The notes under the pieces were generated by a model. That model saw only the letters and a program-made list of their open reading frames with translations, was not told where the DNA came from and searched no databases. Both the position numbers and the translations under genes were made by a program. 24,407 bases of DNA from JAFGIT01 sp016929465 [NCBI: Candidatus Coatesbacteria bacterium] (GTDB taxonomy: Bacteria; B130-G9), in assembly GCA_016929465.1 (NCBI GenBank), contig JAFGIT010000150.1, positions 1-24,407 on the forward strand. The letters run 5' to 3'. Every line of letters begins with the position of its first letter. The stretch's first letter is position 1. Shown here piece after piece: positions 7,738 to 14,885 of this stretch.

Positions 7738-8124
7738 TCAACTTAGGAGATTGCCAAAAGCTCTCTTAATGTTCTCAAGTTTAGCAATGCAAGTAGCAAC
7801 ATCATTGAAGTTAAAGCGGCGTCCTTTGTATCGTGCGCTAATCGAGGCATCAAATAGGAAGCGATAGTCCAAGTAGATAGCGTAGTCCAGATGGTCCTTC
7901 AAATATACCTCGCGCTCATCGTGAGATCTGAAATCCGTTGCAGACGGATCGAGTTTGAAATGAAGGTGATTCACACGGTGGAGCGCCGAGTAGAAGACAG
8001 CCACGATTCCCCATTCCTGTCGATTCTTGAAATCGGATGAGTTTCTCAACTCAACAGAGAAATTCTCCGCTCTCTCGGCGATCGTTAGGAAAGCAGAAGG
8101 ATTATTGTAGGTCAGGTTTGCCAT
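7738..8124 (-). CDS. HEPN-like domain protein, last gene of cassette 1
   Basis: This 128-residue, mostly helical protein has a helix-2 segment VAVFYSALHRVNHLHFKL (residues ~42-59). It fits the FYxAxxxxxxL pattern of HEPN proteins and is followed by DFRSHDEREVYLKDHL and a C-terminal helix. HEPN domains are helical-bundle proteins, often RNases in toxin-antitoxin and defence systems, although many small ones are non-catalytic. A clear RxxxxH catalytic motif is not certain here. It is the third gene of a minus-strand unit, 24 bases after its neighbour, with no strong ribosome site. No MNT nucleotidyltransferase partner, the usual antitoxin, is present. The gene at 22013 is its counterpart in the second cassette. 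Family call is moderately confident; toxin activity is unproven. Confidence 0.6.
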   Translation of the reverse strand: MANLTYNNPSAFLTIAERAENFSVELRNSSDFKNRQEWGIVAVFYSALHRVNHLHFKLDPSATDFRSHDEREVYLKDHLDYAIYLDYRFLFDASISARYKGRRFNFNDVATCIAKLENIKRAFGNLLS

Positions 8125-8148
8125 GCTGCGGATGATACCGAATCGTCT

Positions 8149-8598
8149 CTACGGGTGTATATCTTGCACCTCAAATCCCTGAGAGCGATAGTAGGCCTCG
8201 GGTAGTTCGGTAAGACAGCTCGTGATTCGCGAAATCTGTGCATATTTACCCTCTAGGGCCAAGATGTCTTTATAGAGAGGGTAGAATTCATCGAGACTGA
8301 TATCCGGGGCGACAAATTCTACATCAGCAACTCGGCTTGTCGTATTGAACCTCCAAAACATCGTCTTGATAGACTGGGATCGCTCCGCAATCTCCTGAAT
8401 CTCCTGACGTAAACTGGCCGCAGCGTTTATTGCCATTGTGAGTTCATAGGCCTCCCTGCGATCGTTGTCACCTACCTTGATTTTGATCCCCGCTGCAGGA
8501 TAGGCCACCTTCCTGCGCTTTGGAGCTATAGAGGGCTTGTGCTCCCATCGAAAATTGGATTTCCCGCCAGAAGGAGCCCATGGATGGTCTGGAGTCAA
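8149..8598 (-). CDS. Unknown protein, middle gene of cassette 1 (TTG start)
   Basis: This 149-residue protein matches no family I recognise. A TTG at 8598 is chosen as start because a perfect AAGGAGG lies 10 bases upstream, inside the end of the preceding gene, and because it begins 2 bases after that gene's stop codon. A longer reading from ATG 8652 would overlap the preceding gene by about 50 bases. The N-terminal third is basic and proline-rich (KPSIAPKRRKVAYP). The middle is helical (NAAASLRQEIQEIAERSQS), followed by DISLDEFYPLYKDILALEGK. There is no membrane segment. Its position between an unknown first gene and a HEPN gene parallels the gene at 21462, but no sequence similarity to that gene was seen. 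Confidence 0.65.
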   Translation of the reverse strand: MTPDHPWAPSGGKSNFRWEHKPSIAPKRRKVAYPAAGIKIKVGDNDRREAYELTMAINAAASLRQEIQEIAERSQSIKTMFWRFNTTSRVADVEFVAPDISLDEFYPLYKDILALEGKYAQISRITSCLTELPEAYYRSQGFEVQDIHP

Positions 8599-8600
8599 TT

Positions 8601-9032
8601 CTACTTGGCCTCCTTGGGCTGATTCGCTGTGAGGTCCACAGCGCCGATCCATTTACCGAGATGGTTGACCGCGAGCACAAATCCGACCTTGGGCTTCTCT
8701 TTCCACTCTATCGGCGCCAGCTCCATACACTGTAAGAATCCGTCAGGTTTGATCCGTAGTCGGATCTCGTATTGCTCTAAATACTCCTTGCACTTCTCAT
8801 TCAGTAGGAGCCGATTCACCAATTCGCCTGTGTCCGGATCGTTGCCGGTTAACCAAAGAGCCACCCTGGTGTCATTTAGGAAGGAGTAATCTGGATGAAG
8901 CTTCCCTTCAGTCTTAAGCTTCTGTATCAGCGGCTTCCAGATGTTCGGGTAGTTCTGCAGAATCATCGCATCGCTCATCTCGGATGGGCGAAGCTCGTTC
9001 GGATTATACTCTGACTTAGGCTTGTTTGGCAT
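8601..9032 (-). CDS. Unknown protein, first gene of cassette 1
   Basis: This 143-residue soluble protein belongs to no family I recognise. It has a charged N-terminus (MPNKPKSEYNPNELRPSEM), a helical SDAMILQNYPNIWKPLIQKL segment, and a beta-rich second half with RLRIKPDGFLQC and VGFVLAVNHLGKWIGAVDL. The start at 9032 has GGGAAGGGAG directly upstream, at the end of a roughly 200-base leader shared with the first gene of cassette 2. The downstream gene follows after 2 bases, so the three genes (9032 to 7738) form an operon. It occupies the slot that a TIGR04255-like gene fills in cassette 2. Confidence 0.65.
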   Translation of the reverse strand: MPNKPKSEYNPNELRPSEMSDAMILQNYPNIWKPLIQKLKTEGKLHPDYSFLNDTRVALWLTGNDPDTGELVNRLLLNEKCKEYLEQYEIRLRIKPDGFLQCMELAPIEWKEKPKVGFVLAVNHLGKWIGAVDLTANQPKEAK

Positions 9033-9235
9033 GTCTCCCTTCCCTCAAATGGCGTTCCGTCAATGAACTTATCGGTTACCATTTGCGCCGACTTTACGCC
9101 ACCTGTTCACCAACAGTCAACTAGTTTCTGTCCATACTCCCTACCTCTATAACCCTTCAGAAGGCGATCTCGCCTCAGAACCACATCCAGTTGTATGGCA
9201 GCATCAGCGCTCCCCGGCCCATAGCGTCAATGCCC
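9033..9235 (-). repeat. Cassette leader copy 1 (shared promoter/5' region)
   Basis: This roughly 200-base segment ends at the start codon of the gene at 9032. It is repeated in inverted orientation at 20486-20690, upstream of the unrelated first gene of cassette 2; by eye the core is about 85% identical. Shared blocks include GGGCATTGA, TGCCATAC, GAGGCGAGATCGCCTTCTGA, GGTAGGGAGTATGGACAGAA (AGTAGGG in copy 2), GCGTAAAGTCGG and ATGGTAACCGATAAGTTCAT. It contains a 6-bp hairpin (AGGCGA/TCGCCT, 9162-9175) and the promoter at 9091-9120. It also covers the end of a small minus-strand reading frame (9369-9175) that I do not consider a gene. Confidence 0.8.
9091..9120 (-). promoter_or_regulatory. Candidate promoter inside cassette leader 1
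   Basis: On the minus strand TTGACT (9120-9115), an 18-base spacer and TAAAGT (9096-9091) form a plausible sigma70 promoter. The same hexamers and spacing occur in the second leader copy (20600-20629) despite differences in the spacer sequence, which supports function. Confidence 0.5.
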
Positions 9236-9440
9236 CGCCCCTGACTTGGGCGCAATCGCTGAGAGCCTTCGGGCGAAATCGTCGTGGCGGCGTCAGGGTC
9301 CTTCATAAGAGGCGCAAAATCGATCTCGATGTCCACGGGCCGCCTTCGTTTTGCTGGCGCGCGACACATCAGAGAAGGGGCCTCGCTGGCGATTTTGTCG
9401 GCCTCGAGCTCTCAATGTGACGAGTCGATTGCATATCGTA
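9236..9440. other. Intergenic stretch between leader 1 and the AorC-like promoter
   Basis: I see no convincing gene. A short minus-strand frame (9369-9175, 64 codons, ending ALMLPYNWMWF) runs into leader copy 1. The corresponding sequence in copy 2 reads quite differently, so it is probably non-coding or the tail of a decayed gene. Confidence 0.35.
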
Positions 9441-9469
9441 TGGACAAGTCTCTTGCTGTTTTGGATAAT
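9441..9469 (+). promoter_or_regulatory. Candidate promoter of the plus-strand oxidoreductase operon
   Basis: TGGACA (9441-9446), a 17-base spacer and GATAAT (9464-9469) lie about 105 bases upstream of the AorC-like gene. Each hexamer differs from the sigma70 consensus by one base. It would drive the operon from 9575 onward. Confidence 0.5.
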
Positions 9470-9574
9470 ATGGATGCGAGATAATGCGGCGGCGCAGCAC
9501 GCCATCAGAACATAACAGGGCGAGAAGAAGCGCCGCGAGAATTTGGAGCTAACCACCAACAGGTCGAACGCGCG

Positions 9575-10846
9575 ATGAAGGTACTTATCGTCGGCAACGG
9601 TATAGCGGGCAACGCAGTGGCGTTCGGCCTTAGAGAGCTTGGTGCGAATTGCGAGATAGCGATCATCTCCGCCGAGGAATGGCCCGAATATGACCCCTGC
9701 TCGCTGCCCTACTTCGTGGGCGGCGATGTGCCGAGGGAAGCTGTCTTCAGGCGTACGCAGAACCACTATGATCAAAATCGCATCGACCTGATTCTCGGCG
9801 ACGAGGCCGTCGCGATCGACCCTTCGGCCAAGTGCGTCACAACCGGAAGCGGGGCAGTGAACCGCTATGACAAGCTGGTACTCGCCCACGGGGGCCGCCT
9901 TGTCAGGCCGCGCATCCCCAACTTGGACATGAAAGGCGTATTCAGCTGCAAGGAACTCTCGGAAGCTGACAGGTTATTCGAGCACGAGGGCAGCACAGCG
10001 GTCGTCATAGGCTCGGGTGCTATTGGTGTGGAGGTTGCCGAGGCTTTGAAAAAACGCGGCCTCGAGGTAACCATCATCGAGCTGCTCGGTTGGATACTGC
10101 CCGCGATGTTCGACGAGCCCATCTCGCGTCGTCTGGAAGATTCTCTGAAGGGAAATGGCATCAGCGTCTTAACGGGCGAGAAGGTGCTCCGGATAGAGGG
10201 TGATGGCTCGGTCGCTCAGGTTGTAACCGATAAGCGGACGATCGACTGCGACACTGTTGTGGTCGCAACCGGCGTCGTTCCTCGGAAGGAGCTGGCAGAA
10301 TCGGCGGATATAAGGGTCAACCGGGGAATCGTGGTTGATGAGAGTATGGCGACGAGCGTCGAGGGCATCTACGCTTGTGGTGACTGCGCCGAAGTTGTCG
10401 ATGCACTCACCGGCGTTCATTGCGTATCCCAGTTGAAGCACAACGCACTGGAACAGGCGAAGACGGTCGTGAAGGGGATCCTGGGCAAAAGGGAGCGCTA
10501 TCCGGGGGCATACGCTTTCGCGAGAGCACATTTCTTCGACACACACGCGGCCATGTTTGGCAGGACCACTCAATCGCTTTGTGACAGTGACGATGTCGAG
10601 GTCATCGACAGATCGAGCGGCGACGATTGCCTCAGGATTATCCTCAAAGGAGGAAAGGTTGTCGGTGGACAGGCGATTGGTGAGTATGCGGACAGCATCG
10701 GCCTCTTCATGGGCGCGATGTGGCGCGGAGATGATCTGGGCCAAATCAGAGGGAATTGGCAGCATATCTCCAAGCTCGACTCCCCCGCACCTTGGATATA
10801 TCGGAAGCTGGGCCGTCTAATTGGACTCGCCGCCGAGGGGAGTTGA
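9575..10846 (+). CDS. FAD/NAD(P)-dependent oxidoreductase, AorC/NADH-oxidase/CoA-disulfide-reductase-like
   Basis: This 423-residue class I pyridine nucleotide-disulfide-type flavoprotein has an N-terminal FAD-binding VGNGIAGNAVA (6-16). The redox-active segment YDPCSLPYFVGG puts a single Cys at 42, as in NADH oxidases and CoA-disulfide reductases. A second Rossmann motif VIGSGAIGVEVAEAL (144-158) binds NAD(P)H, and YACGDCAE (266-273) is the second FAD contact. AorC, the FAD subunit of the Aromatoleum tungsten AOR, is of the same broad type and links AOR to NAD. With the FeS protein at 1645 and AOR at the left edge, this completes a possible A-B-C set, although it is about 7 kb away on the other strand. 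The start has only a weak ribosome site (AGGT). Fold is certain; role with AOR is inferred. Confidence 0.85.
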   Translation: MKVLIVGNGIAGNAVAFGLRELGANCEIAIISAEEWPEYDPCSLPYFVGGDVPREAVFRRTQNHYDQNRIDLILGDEAVAIDPSAKCVTTGSGAVNRYDKLVLAHGGRLVRPRIPNLDMKGVFSCKELSEADRLFEHEGSTAVVIGSGAIGVEVAEALKKRGLEVTIIELLGWILPAMFDEPISRRLEDSLKGNGISVLTGEKVLRIEGDGSVAQVVTDKRTIDCDTVVVATGVVPRKELAESADIRVNRGIVVDESMATSVEGIYACGDCAEVVDALTGVHCVSQLKHNALEQAKTVVKGILGKRERYPGAYAFARAHFFDTHAAMFGRTTQSLCDSDDVEVIDRSSGDDCLRIILKGGKVVGGQAIGEYADSIGLFMGAMWRGDDLGQIRGNWQHISKLDSPAPWIYRKLGRLIGLAAEGS

Positions 10847-10937
10847 TTTGAGGCGTGACTCGAAATTGAGGGTAAGCTCGTTTCAGAAATGATTAGACCA
10901 GCAGATTCACCATTATTGATCCGTCTTTTATCAGCTA

Positions 10938-11067
10938 ATGCCCCGACGGGGCATCATGTGAATAGCCGTAGCGCGCCGGCCGAAGGCCAAGCCTACGGAC
11001 CAGATGGCGCCCTCACCGATTTCTTCCCCTCCCACCAATCGCGATGCGATTGGTGGGAGGGGAAGAA
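10938..11067. repeat. Dispersed structured repeat, copy 1 (three nested hairpins)
   Basis: Between the FAD oxidoreductase and the hydrolase lies a roughly 130-base element made of three palindromes. These are ATGCCCCGACGGGGCAT (10938-10954), a TAGCCGTAG ... CCTACGGA hairpin (10963-10999), and a perfect 22-bp stem with a 3-base loop (11021-11067; arm ending CCCACCAATCGC). The same three-part architecture is at 19258-19380. It is a bacterial interspersed repeat. In transcripts the 22-bp stem would be very stable and could attenuate or protect the operon mRNA. Confidence 0.8.
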
Positions 11068-11125
11068 GCCAGGGGGAAATGGCATCATGAACACACAAAT
11101 AAATGCAATCTGAAAGGAGCACGGC

Positions 11126-12184
11126 ATGAGTAAGGCTAGCGAGGAATGGGCAAAGAGGCCTTATGGCAGGGTCATATCAGAGGAGGAGCTCAAGAAGAGG
11201 ACACATCCTGCGTGGCCTTACATCTACTTCAATCCGGGAAAGCCGGTTGCCCCGGAGAAGGTCGAGGAGCTTCTCAGCGGAGTGATAGACGTTCACGTTC
11301 ACGGCGCTCCGCTTGGCGGCTGGCTACCGGGAAGGCCGACGATGGTCGAGACCTGTCTCGAGGCGACCGAGGCCGGCATGAGGGCTCTCGTCTTCAAGGA
11401 CCACAACACGATGACGTGCAACTGTGCGGATATCCTCCAGGATTTCCTGAACCGATTAGCATCGGACTATGCCGAGCAAGGAGTGGAGTGCACGCCGGTC
11501 GAGGTCTATGGCGGCATCGTCCTCAATGAAACCATCGGAGGGGTGAACGCTAAGGCCGTCAAAACCGCCCTCGGCTATGGCCGGTGCAAGGAAGTCTGGT
11601 TGCCATCTCTCGATGCTCAGCATCAGCGGAACGCGATGGGGCTCGAGGGTGGCATTTCTGTCACGGAGGGTAAAGACAAGCTGACCTCCGAGATGAAGGA
11701 GATAATCGACCTACTCGCCGAATACAACGGCAATGCAAAGGGCGATAGGGTCGCGCTCTCGACGTGTCACGTCTCGAACGAAGAGAAGGCCGCTGTCCTG
11801 AAGTACATCAAGAAGAAAGGCGCGGATGTTGATGTTCTGCTCGATCATGTGACGCAGGAGATGACCATCTTAAATCCCGCCGAGGCAAAAGAGATGATAG
11901 ACCTGGGTGGGTATCTGGAGTTCGCCGAATGCTCATGTATCCCCTGGCCTGGCATGCAGGACTGGATAATAGCATTCGATTACTCATTCGCCTTGATCAA
12001 GGAACTCATCGAAGAGAAGGGCCCAGACCACCTGGTCCTGATCACAGATGCGGGTCAGCCGGGAAACAAGCCCGTGCCGGGGTGGCGCATGTTCATCAAG
12101 ACGCTTCTCGCGCAGGGAGTGAGTGAGGCCGACATCAGCGTCATGGCGAAAGAGGTGCCCGCGAAGCTCATCTACGGCGCGTAG
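11126..12184 (+). CDS. DUF6282-like TIM-barrel metal-dependent hydrolase (amidohydrolase superfamily)
   Basis: This 352-residue cytoplasmic protein has amidohydrolase-type metal ligands in order: DVHVHG (His57, His59), FKDHN (His93), LSTCHVS (His215), LLDHVTQ (His241) and LITDAGQ (Asp308). The set HxH ... H ... H ... D is what a binuclear metal centre needs. The N-terminal ~50 residues (with RPYGRVISEEELKKR and YIYFNPGKP) precede the barrel and are typical of the DUF6282 group as I recall it. No function is established for that group; superfamily members hydrolyse amides, lactones or cyclic ureas. AAAGGAG lies 6 bases before the start. It lies downstream of the FAD oxidoreductase and 66 bases upstream of the GRE activase, so it probably acts on the substrate or product of the same pathway. 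Confidence 0.8.
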   Translation: MSKASEEWAKRPYGRVISEEELKKRTHPAWPYIYFNPGKPVAPEKVEELLSGVIDVHVHGAPLGGWLPGRPTMVETCLEATEAGMRALVFKDHNTMTCNCADILQDFLNRLASDYAEQGVECTPVEVYGGIVLNETIGGVNAKAVKTALGYGRCKEVWLPSLDAQHQRNAMGLEGGISVTEGKDKLTSEMKEIIDLLAEYNGNAKGDRVALSTCHVSNEEKAAVLKYIKKKGADVDVLLDHVTQEMTILNPAEAKEMIDLGGYLEFAECSCIPWPGMQDWIIAFDYSFALIKELIEEKGPDHLVLITDAGQPGNKPVPGWRMFIKTLLAQGVSEADISVMAKEVPAKLIYGA

Positions 12185-12205
12185 GGGTGAGGCCTTGTCT
12201 TCGTT

Positions 12206-12231
12206 CTGTAGGGGCGGTTCACGAACCGCCC
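12206..12231. repeat. REP-like hairpin, CTGTAGGGGCGG type
   Basis: A perfect 9-bp inverted repeat (GGGCGGTTC / GAACCGCCC, loop AC) lies in the short gap between the hydrolase and the activase. It begins CTGTAGGGGCGG, like the element at 1526. It is probably a dispersed palindromic repeat and not a terminator, as no T-tract follows. Confidence 0.6.
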
Positions 12232-12250
12232 GAATCTCTGAGGATGGGCT

Positions 12251-13162
12251 ATGAGAACGGCGATGGCGAACGGCATCATCACCGAGCTGAAGAGGTTCGC
12301 CACACACGATGGTCCGGGGATACGTACTTCGGTCTTTTTGAAGGGCTGTCCGCTACGGTGTGGCTGGTGCTCGAATCCGGAGACTCTCGATTCCGGGCCC
12401 CAGCTCTATTTCATCGCAAGTCGATGCAGGGAATGCGGAGCATGCGTCGAGGCCTGCCCCGAGGGGGCGGTCAGCATGGACTCGGAGGGGAGAATCGATC
12501 GCGAGAAGTGCAGCCTCTGCCTGAGCTGCGTGGATAGCTGTGTGTACGGTGCCCTGCGTACCATAGGCGAGCAAATGACCTCGGAACAGCTGATGATGGA
12601 GGTTGAGAAAGACCGCCCATTTTACGGGGAAGACGGCGGCCTTACGCTGACCGGGGGCGAGCCGCTCTTTCAGCCGGAGTTCTGCAATGCAATGCTGAAA
12701 GCATGCCGAGATAGAGGTATCTCGACCGTGCTCGATACATCCGGCTACGCCCCGCCCGAAGTCGTCGAGGAGATGATGAGATATACGGACCTCGTCTTAC
12801 TCGATATCAAACACCTCGATCCGAAGAAGCACCGAGAAGGAACTGGCGTCGATAACCGGCTTGTTCTCGAGAACGCGGCGCTCATGGCCAGCATGACGAC
12901 GGTTCGCATCTCCTTGCCGCTTGTCGGTGGCTTTAATAGCACGGAGGAGGAAGTCCGTGCGATTGCAGAGATGGCTGCATCTCTCGGGATCGAGCACATC
13001 GACGTAAATCCGATGCATTGTCTTGGCAGAGATAAGTACCGCTACCTGGGATTGACACCTCCACCCGAAAAATACAACACACCCACGAAGGTAGAGTTGA
13101 AACGGGCGGTTGCTGTAATCGAGAAACTCGGACTGAAGACGACAATCGGGAGAATGATGTGA
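12251..13162 (+). CDS. Glycyl radical enzyme activating enzyme (radical SAM)
   Basis: This 303-residue radical SAM protein uses S-adenosylmethionine to install the glycyl radical on its GRE. It has the radical SAM motif CPLRCGWC (Cys33, 37, 40) preceded by THDGPGIRTSVFLKGC, which is diagnostic of GRE activases. A ferredoxin-like insert follows with two further clusters, CRECGACVEACP (59-70) and CSLCLSCVDSC (87-97), then LTGGEPLF (133-140). The two-cluster insert is typical of activases for dehydratase, decarboxylase and fumarate-adding GREs, and is absent from simple PflA. The start at 12251 has GAGG 7 bases upstream; ATG 12263 is an alternative. It is encoded apart from its likely partner at 3088, the only GRE in the window. 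Function is firm; pairing is inferred. Confidence 0.93.
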   Translation: MRTAMANGIITELKRFATHDGPGIRTSVFLKGCPLRCGWCSNPETLDSGPQLYFIASRCRECGACVEACPEGAVSMDSEGRIDREKCSLCLSCVDSCVYGALRTIGEQMTSEQLMMEVEKDRPFYGEDGGLTLTGGEPLFQPEFCNAMLKACRDRGISTVLDTSGYAPPEVVEEMMRYTDLVLLDIKHLDPKKHREGTGVDNRLVLENAALMASMTTVRISLPLVGGFNSTEEEVRAIAEMAASLGIEHIDVNPMHCLGRDKYRYLGLTPPPEKYNTPTKVELKRAVAVIEKLGLKTTIGRMM

Positions 13163-13293
13163 GGCCTTCCAGGTCGGAGTTTGGATAGGCCGATTCCTGT
13201 GATCTCAACATGGACACGAGACACCCATATCGAGTAATCTGAGGTATCTTGAGCCGTAATAAAAGAATCGAATATCCATCGAAGGAGACTTAA

Positions 13294-14568
13294 ATGGCGA
13301 ATTTGCATACTGAGTTCTGTGGAATTCCGATCAAGAACCCAATAGGTGTAACCTCGTGCGATTTTGGCGGGCATGAACGGCTTTTGAGGCGGTGCGTCGA
13401 GCAGGGCATCGGCTGGATTATCGGCAAGACGGTCCACGAGATCGACGGGCCGCATCGCTGGCCCAGGCCATACTTCTACTCGCTGAGGCGCTTCGGGAAG
13501 GACCTCAAGGATGCCTGGGTATGCAGTCAGATGTTCCACAACATGCCGTATCGGAAGTGGCTCAATGAGGAGCTCCCGAAATGTCTCGAGACATGCCAGG
13601 AATTCGATGTGCTCTTCATCGGCTCCTGCTCCGGCATTGGTGCCGACGCTGACACCTGGATCCCGTTCTTGAAGGACATGGCTGCGGCCGGGGTCAAGAT
13701 GGTCGAGCTGGACACGGGCGGACCGCACGCGACGTTCGGCGCCGTGGCTGCCCACAAAGCCGTCGGCGCGCCCCTGGCAATGGATCCCGATACTGCGTAT
13801 AAGGTGACGAAGGCCTGTGTCGAGGCAGTCGATATCCCCATCATGTTCAAGATGACGCCTCAGTGTGTGAACATGGCGGGAGTGGCGCTTGCGGTCGAGA
13901 AGGCGGGGGCCGCTGCAATTTCCGCCAACAACGCATTCTACGGCTGCTGGATCGATCACGAGACGGGGACATTCTTCGGGGTGCCCTCCTCGATGGGGGG
14001 ACTCATCGGAAGACCCTGGCAGCTATTCTCGCTGGCGAAGGTCATGGAGATCACTGCAACGGTCAAGATACCCGTTCTCGGCGGCGGCGGTTCCTTCACT
14101 TACGATGATTGCGTCCGCTATCTCATGGCAGGCTGTGGCGTGGCTGGGCTTTGCTCGTCTGTCTATTCAAGGGGCGTCGGCGTTCTCGAGGAGTGCGTCA
14201 ACGGATTGGCGCAGTTCATGGATAGGAAGGGCTACTCTTCGGTAGATGACTTTCGCGGATGCGTGGTGAAGCAATTCCAGTATCTAAGGGAGTGGAACAG
14301 AGAGGCGCAGATGGCAGGGCTGACGCCGATAATCCCCGAGTTCAACAAGGACAAGTGCACCATGTGCGGCATCTGCCAGAAGCTCTGCCCCTACGGCGCA
14401 ATTTCGCTAAAGAGCGGGTCGAGCATTCCCGAGGTCAACAGGGAGCACTGCTTCGGCTGCGGCTGGTGCGTGGGCCATTGCCCCCAAGAGGCTATCCGGT
14501 GTGTTCATATTAATACGGGAGAATTGATCTGGAACGGCTACGGCACCATCAAGGACTGGGTGAAGTAA
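13294..14568 (+). CDS. Dihydropyrimidine/dihydroorotate-dehydrogenase-like flavoprotein with two [4Fe-4S] clusters
   Basis: This 424-residue protein has an FMN-binding TIM barrel (residues ~1-310) fused to a C-terminal 2x[4Fe-4S] domain: CTMCGICQKLCP (355-366) and CFGCGWCVGHCP (386-397). The layout equals PreA, the catalytic part of bacterial dihydropyrimidine dehydrogenase. Family marks are KNPIGVTSC (14-22), FKMTPQ (185-190) and LGGGGSFTYDDCVRYLMAG (262-280). However, the SCPH motif of DPD, which supplies the substrate-facing region near the catalytic loop, is TGGPH (141-145) here, and the following ACGQ-type loop with the acid Cys is not recognisable. The enzyme is thus unlikely to be an ordinary uracil reductase. 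AAGGAG precedes the start, 131 bases after the activase. It is probably a reductase or dehydrogenase step of the GRE pathway. Confidence 0.82.
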   Translation: MANLHTEFCGIPIKNPIGVTSCDFGGHERLLRRCVEQGIGWIIGKTVHEIDGPHRWPRPYFYSLRRFGKDLKDAWVCSQMFHNMPYRKWLNEELPKCLETCQEFDVLFIGSCSGIGADADTWIPFLKDMAAAGVKMVELDTGGPHATFGAVAAHKAVGAPLAMDPDTAYKVTKACVEAVDIPIMFKMTPQCVNMAGVALAVEKAGAAAISANNAFYGCWIDHETGTFFGVPSSMGGLIGRPWQLFSLAKVMEITATVKIPVLGGGGSFTYDDCVRYLMAGCGVAGLCSSVYSRGVGVLEECVNGLAQFMDRKGYSSVDDFRGCVVKQFQYLREWNREAQMAGLTPIIPEFNKDKCTMCGICQKLCPYGAISLKSGSSIPEVNREHCFGCGWCVGHCPQEAIRCVHINTGELIWNGYGTIKDWVK

Positions 14569-14885
14569 GGACTATACGGCAGTAACTGAACCGAGTCTCA
14601 TCGGGCGCGCAAGGTCATATTGGCCGGGCTCGTTGATTCCCCGTGAATTGCTCGATCTCTGATTTTACCCCCACCAGCGGCATTTGGGGGCGGAGCTGCG
14701 GCCACCTTGCGCGGAACTGACGCTTGACACAGGAATAGCGGGCTCCTGCGTTTCTTTTGCCCTGAATTGCAGAACCCGAAGGCATCTCGAGGAACAAATG
14801 GGCCGGGGCGACTCTGCGCACCCGACCCCATGATTAAATTCGAGTTTGCTATCACTCGTCGTGACGCGTGACCTTAAATGGTCGC
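14569..14885. other. Intergenic region between convergent genes, nothing recognised
   Basis: This is about 317 bases between the DPD-like gene and the IclR gene, which converge here. Minus-strand frames of 70-85 codons cross it, but they lack ribosome sites and protein-like composition. No clear intrinsic terminator was seen. Confidence 0.35.

Noticed and set aside
8599-8652. ATG 8652 as the start of the second gene of cassette 1
   Set aside because: It would overlap the first gene by about 50 bases and has no ribosome site, whereas TTG 8598 has a perfect AAGGAGG at good spacing.
9175-9369. Minus-strand frame of 64 codons ending ALMLPYNWMWF as a small gene
   Set aside because: It has no ribosome site, its end lies in the shared leader, and the second leader copy encodes a quite different sequence there.
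9436-9450. Shared ATGGACA words near the GRE promoter, the AorC-like promoter and both leaders as a common operator
   Set aside because: The matches are only 7-9 bases, at different positions relative to the promoters, and lack symmetry.
10169-10765. Minus-strand frame of 198 codons opposite the FAD oxidoreductase
   Set aside because: It is a shadow of a well-supported coding sequence.
14598-14855. Minus-strand frames of 68-85 codons in the gap before the IclR gene
   Set aside because: They have atypical composition, no ribosome site, and are two overlapping frames of equal weakness.
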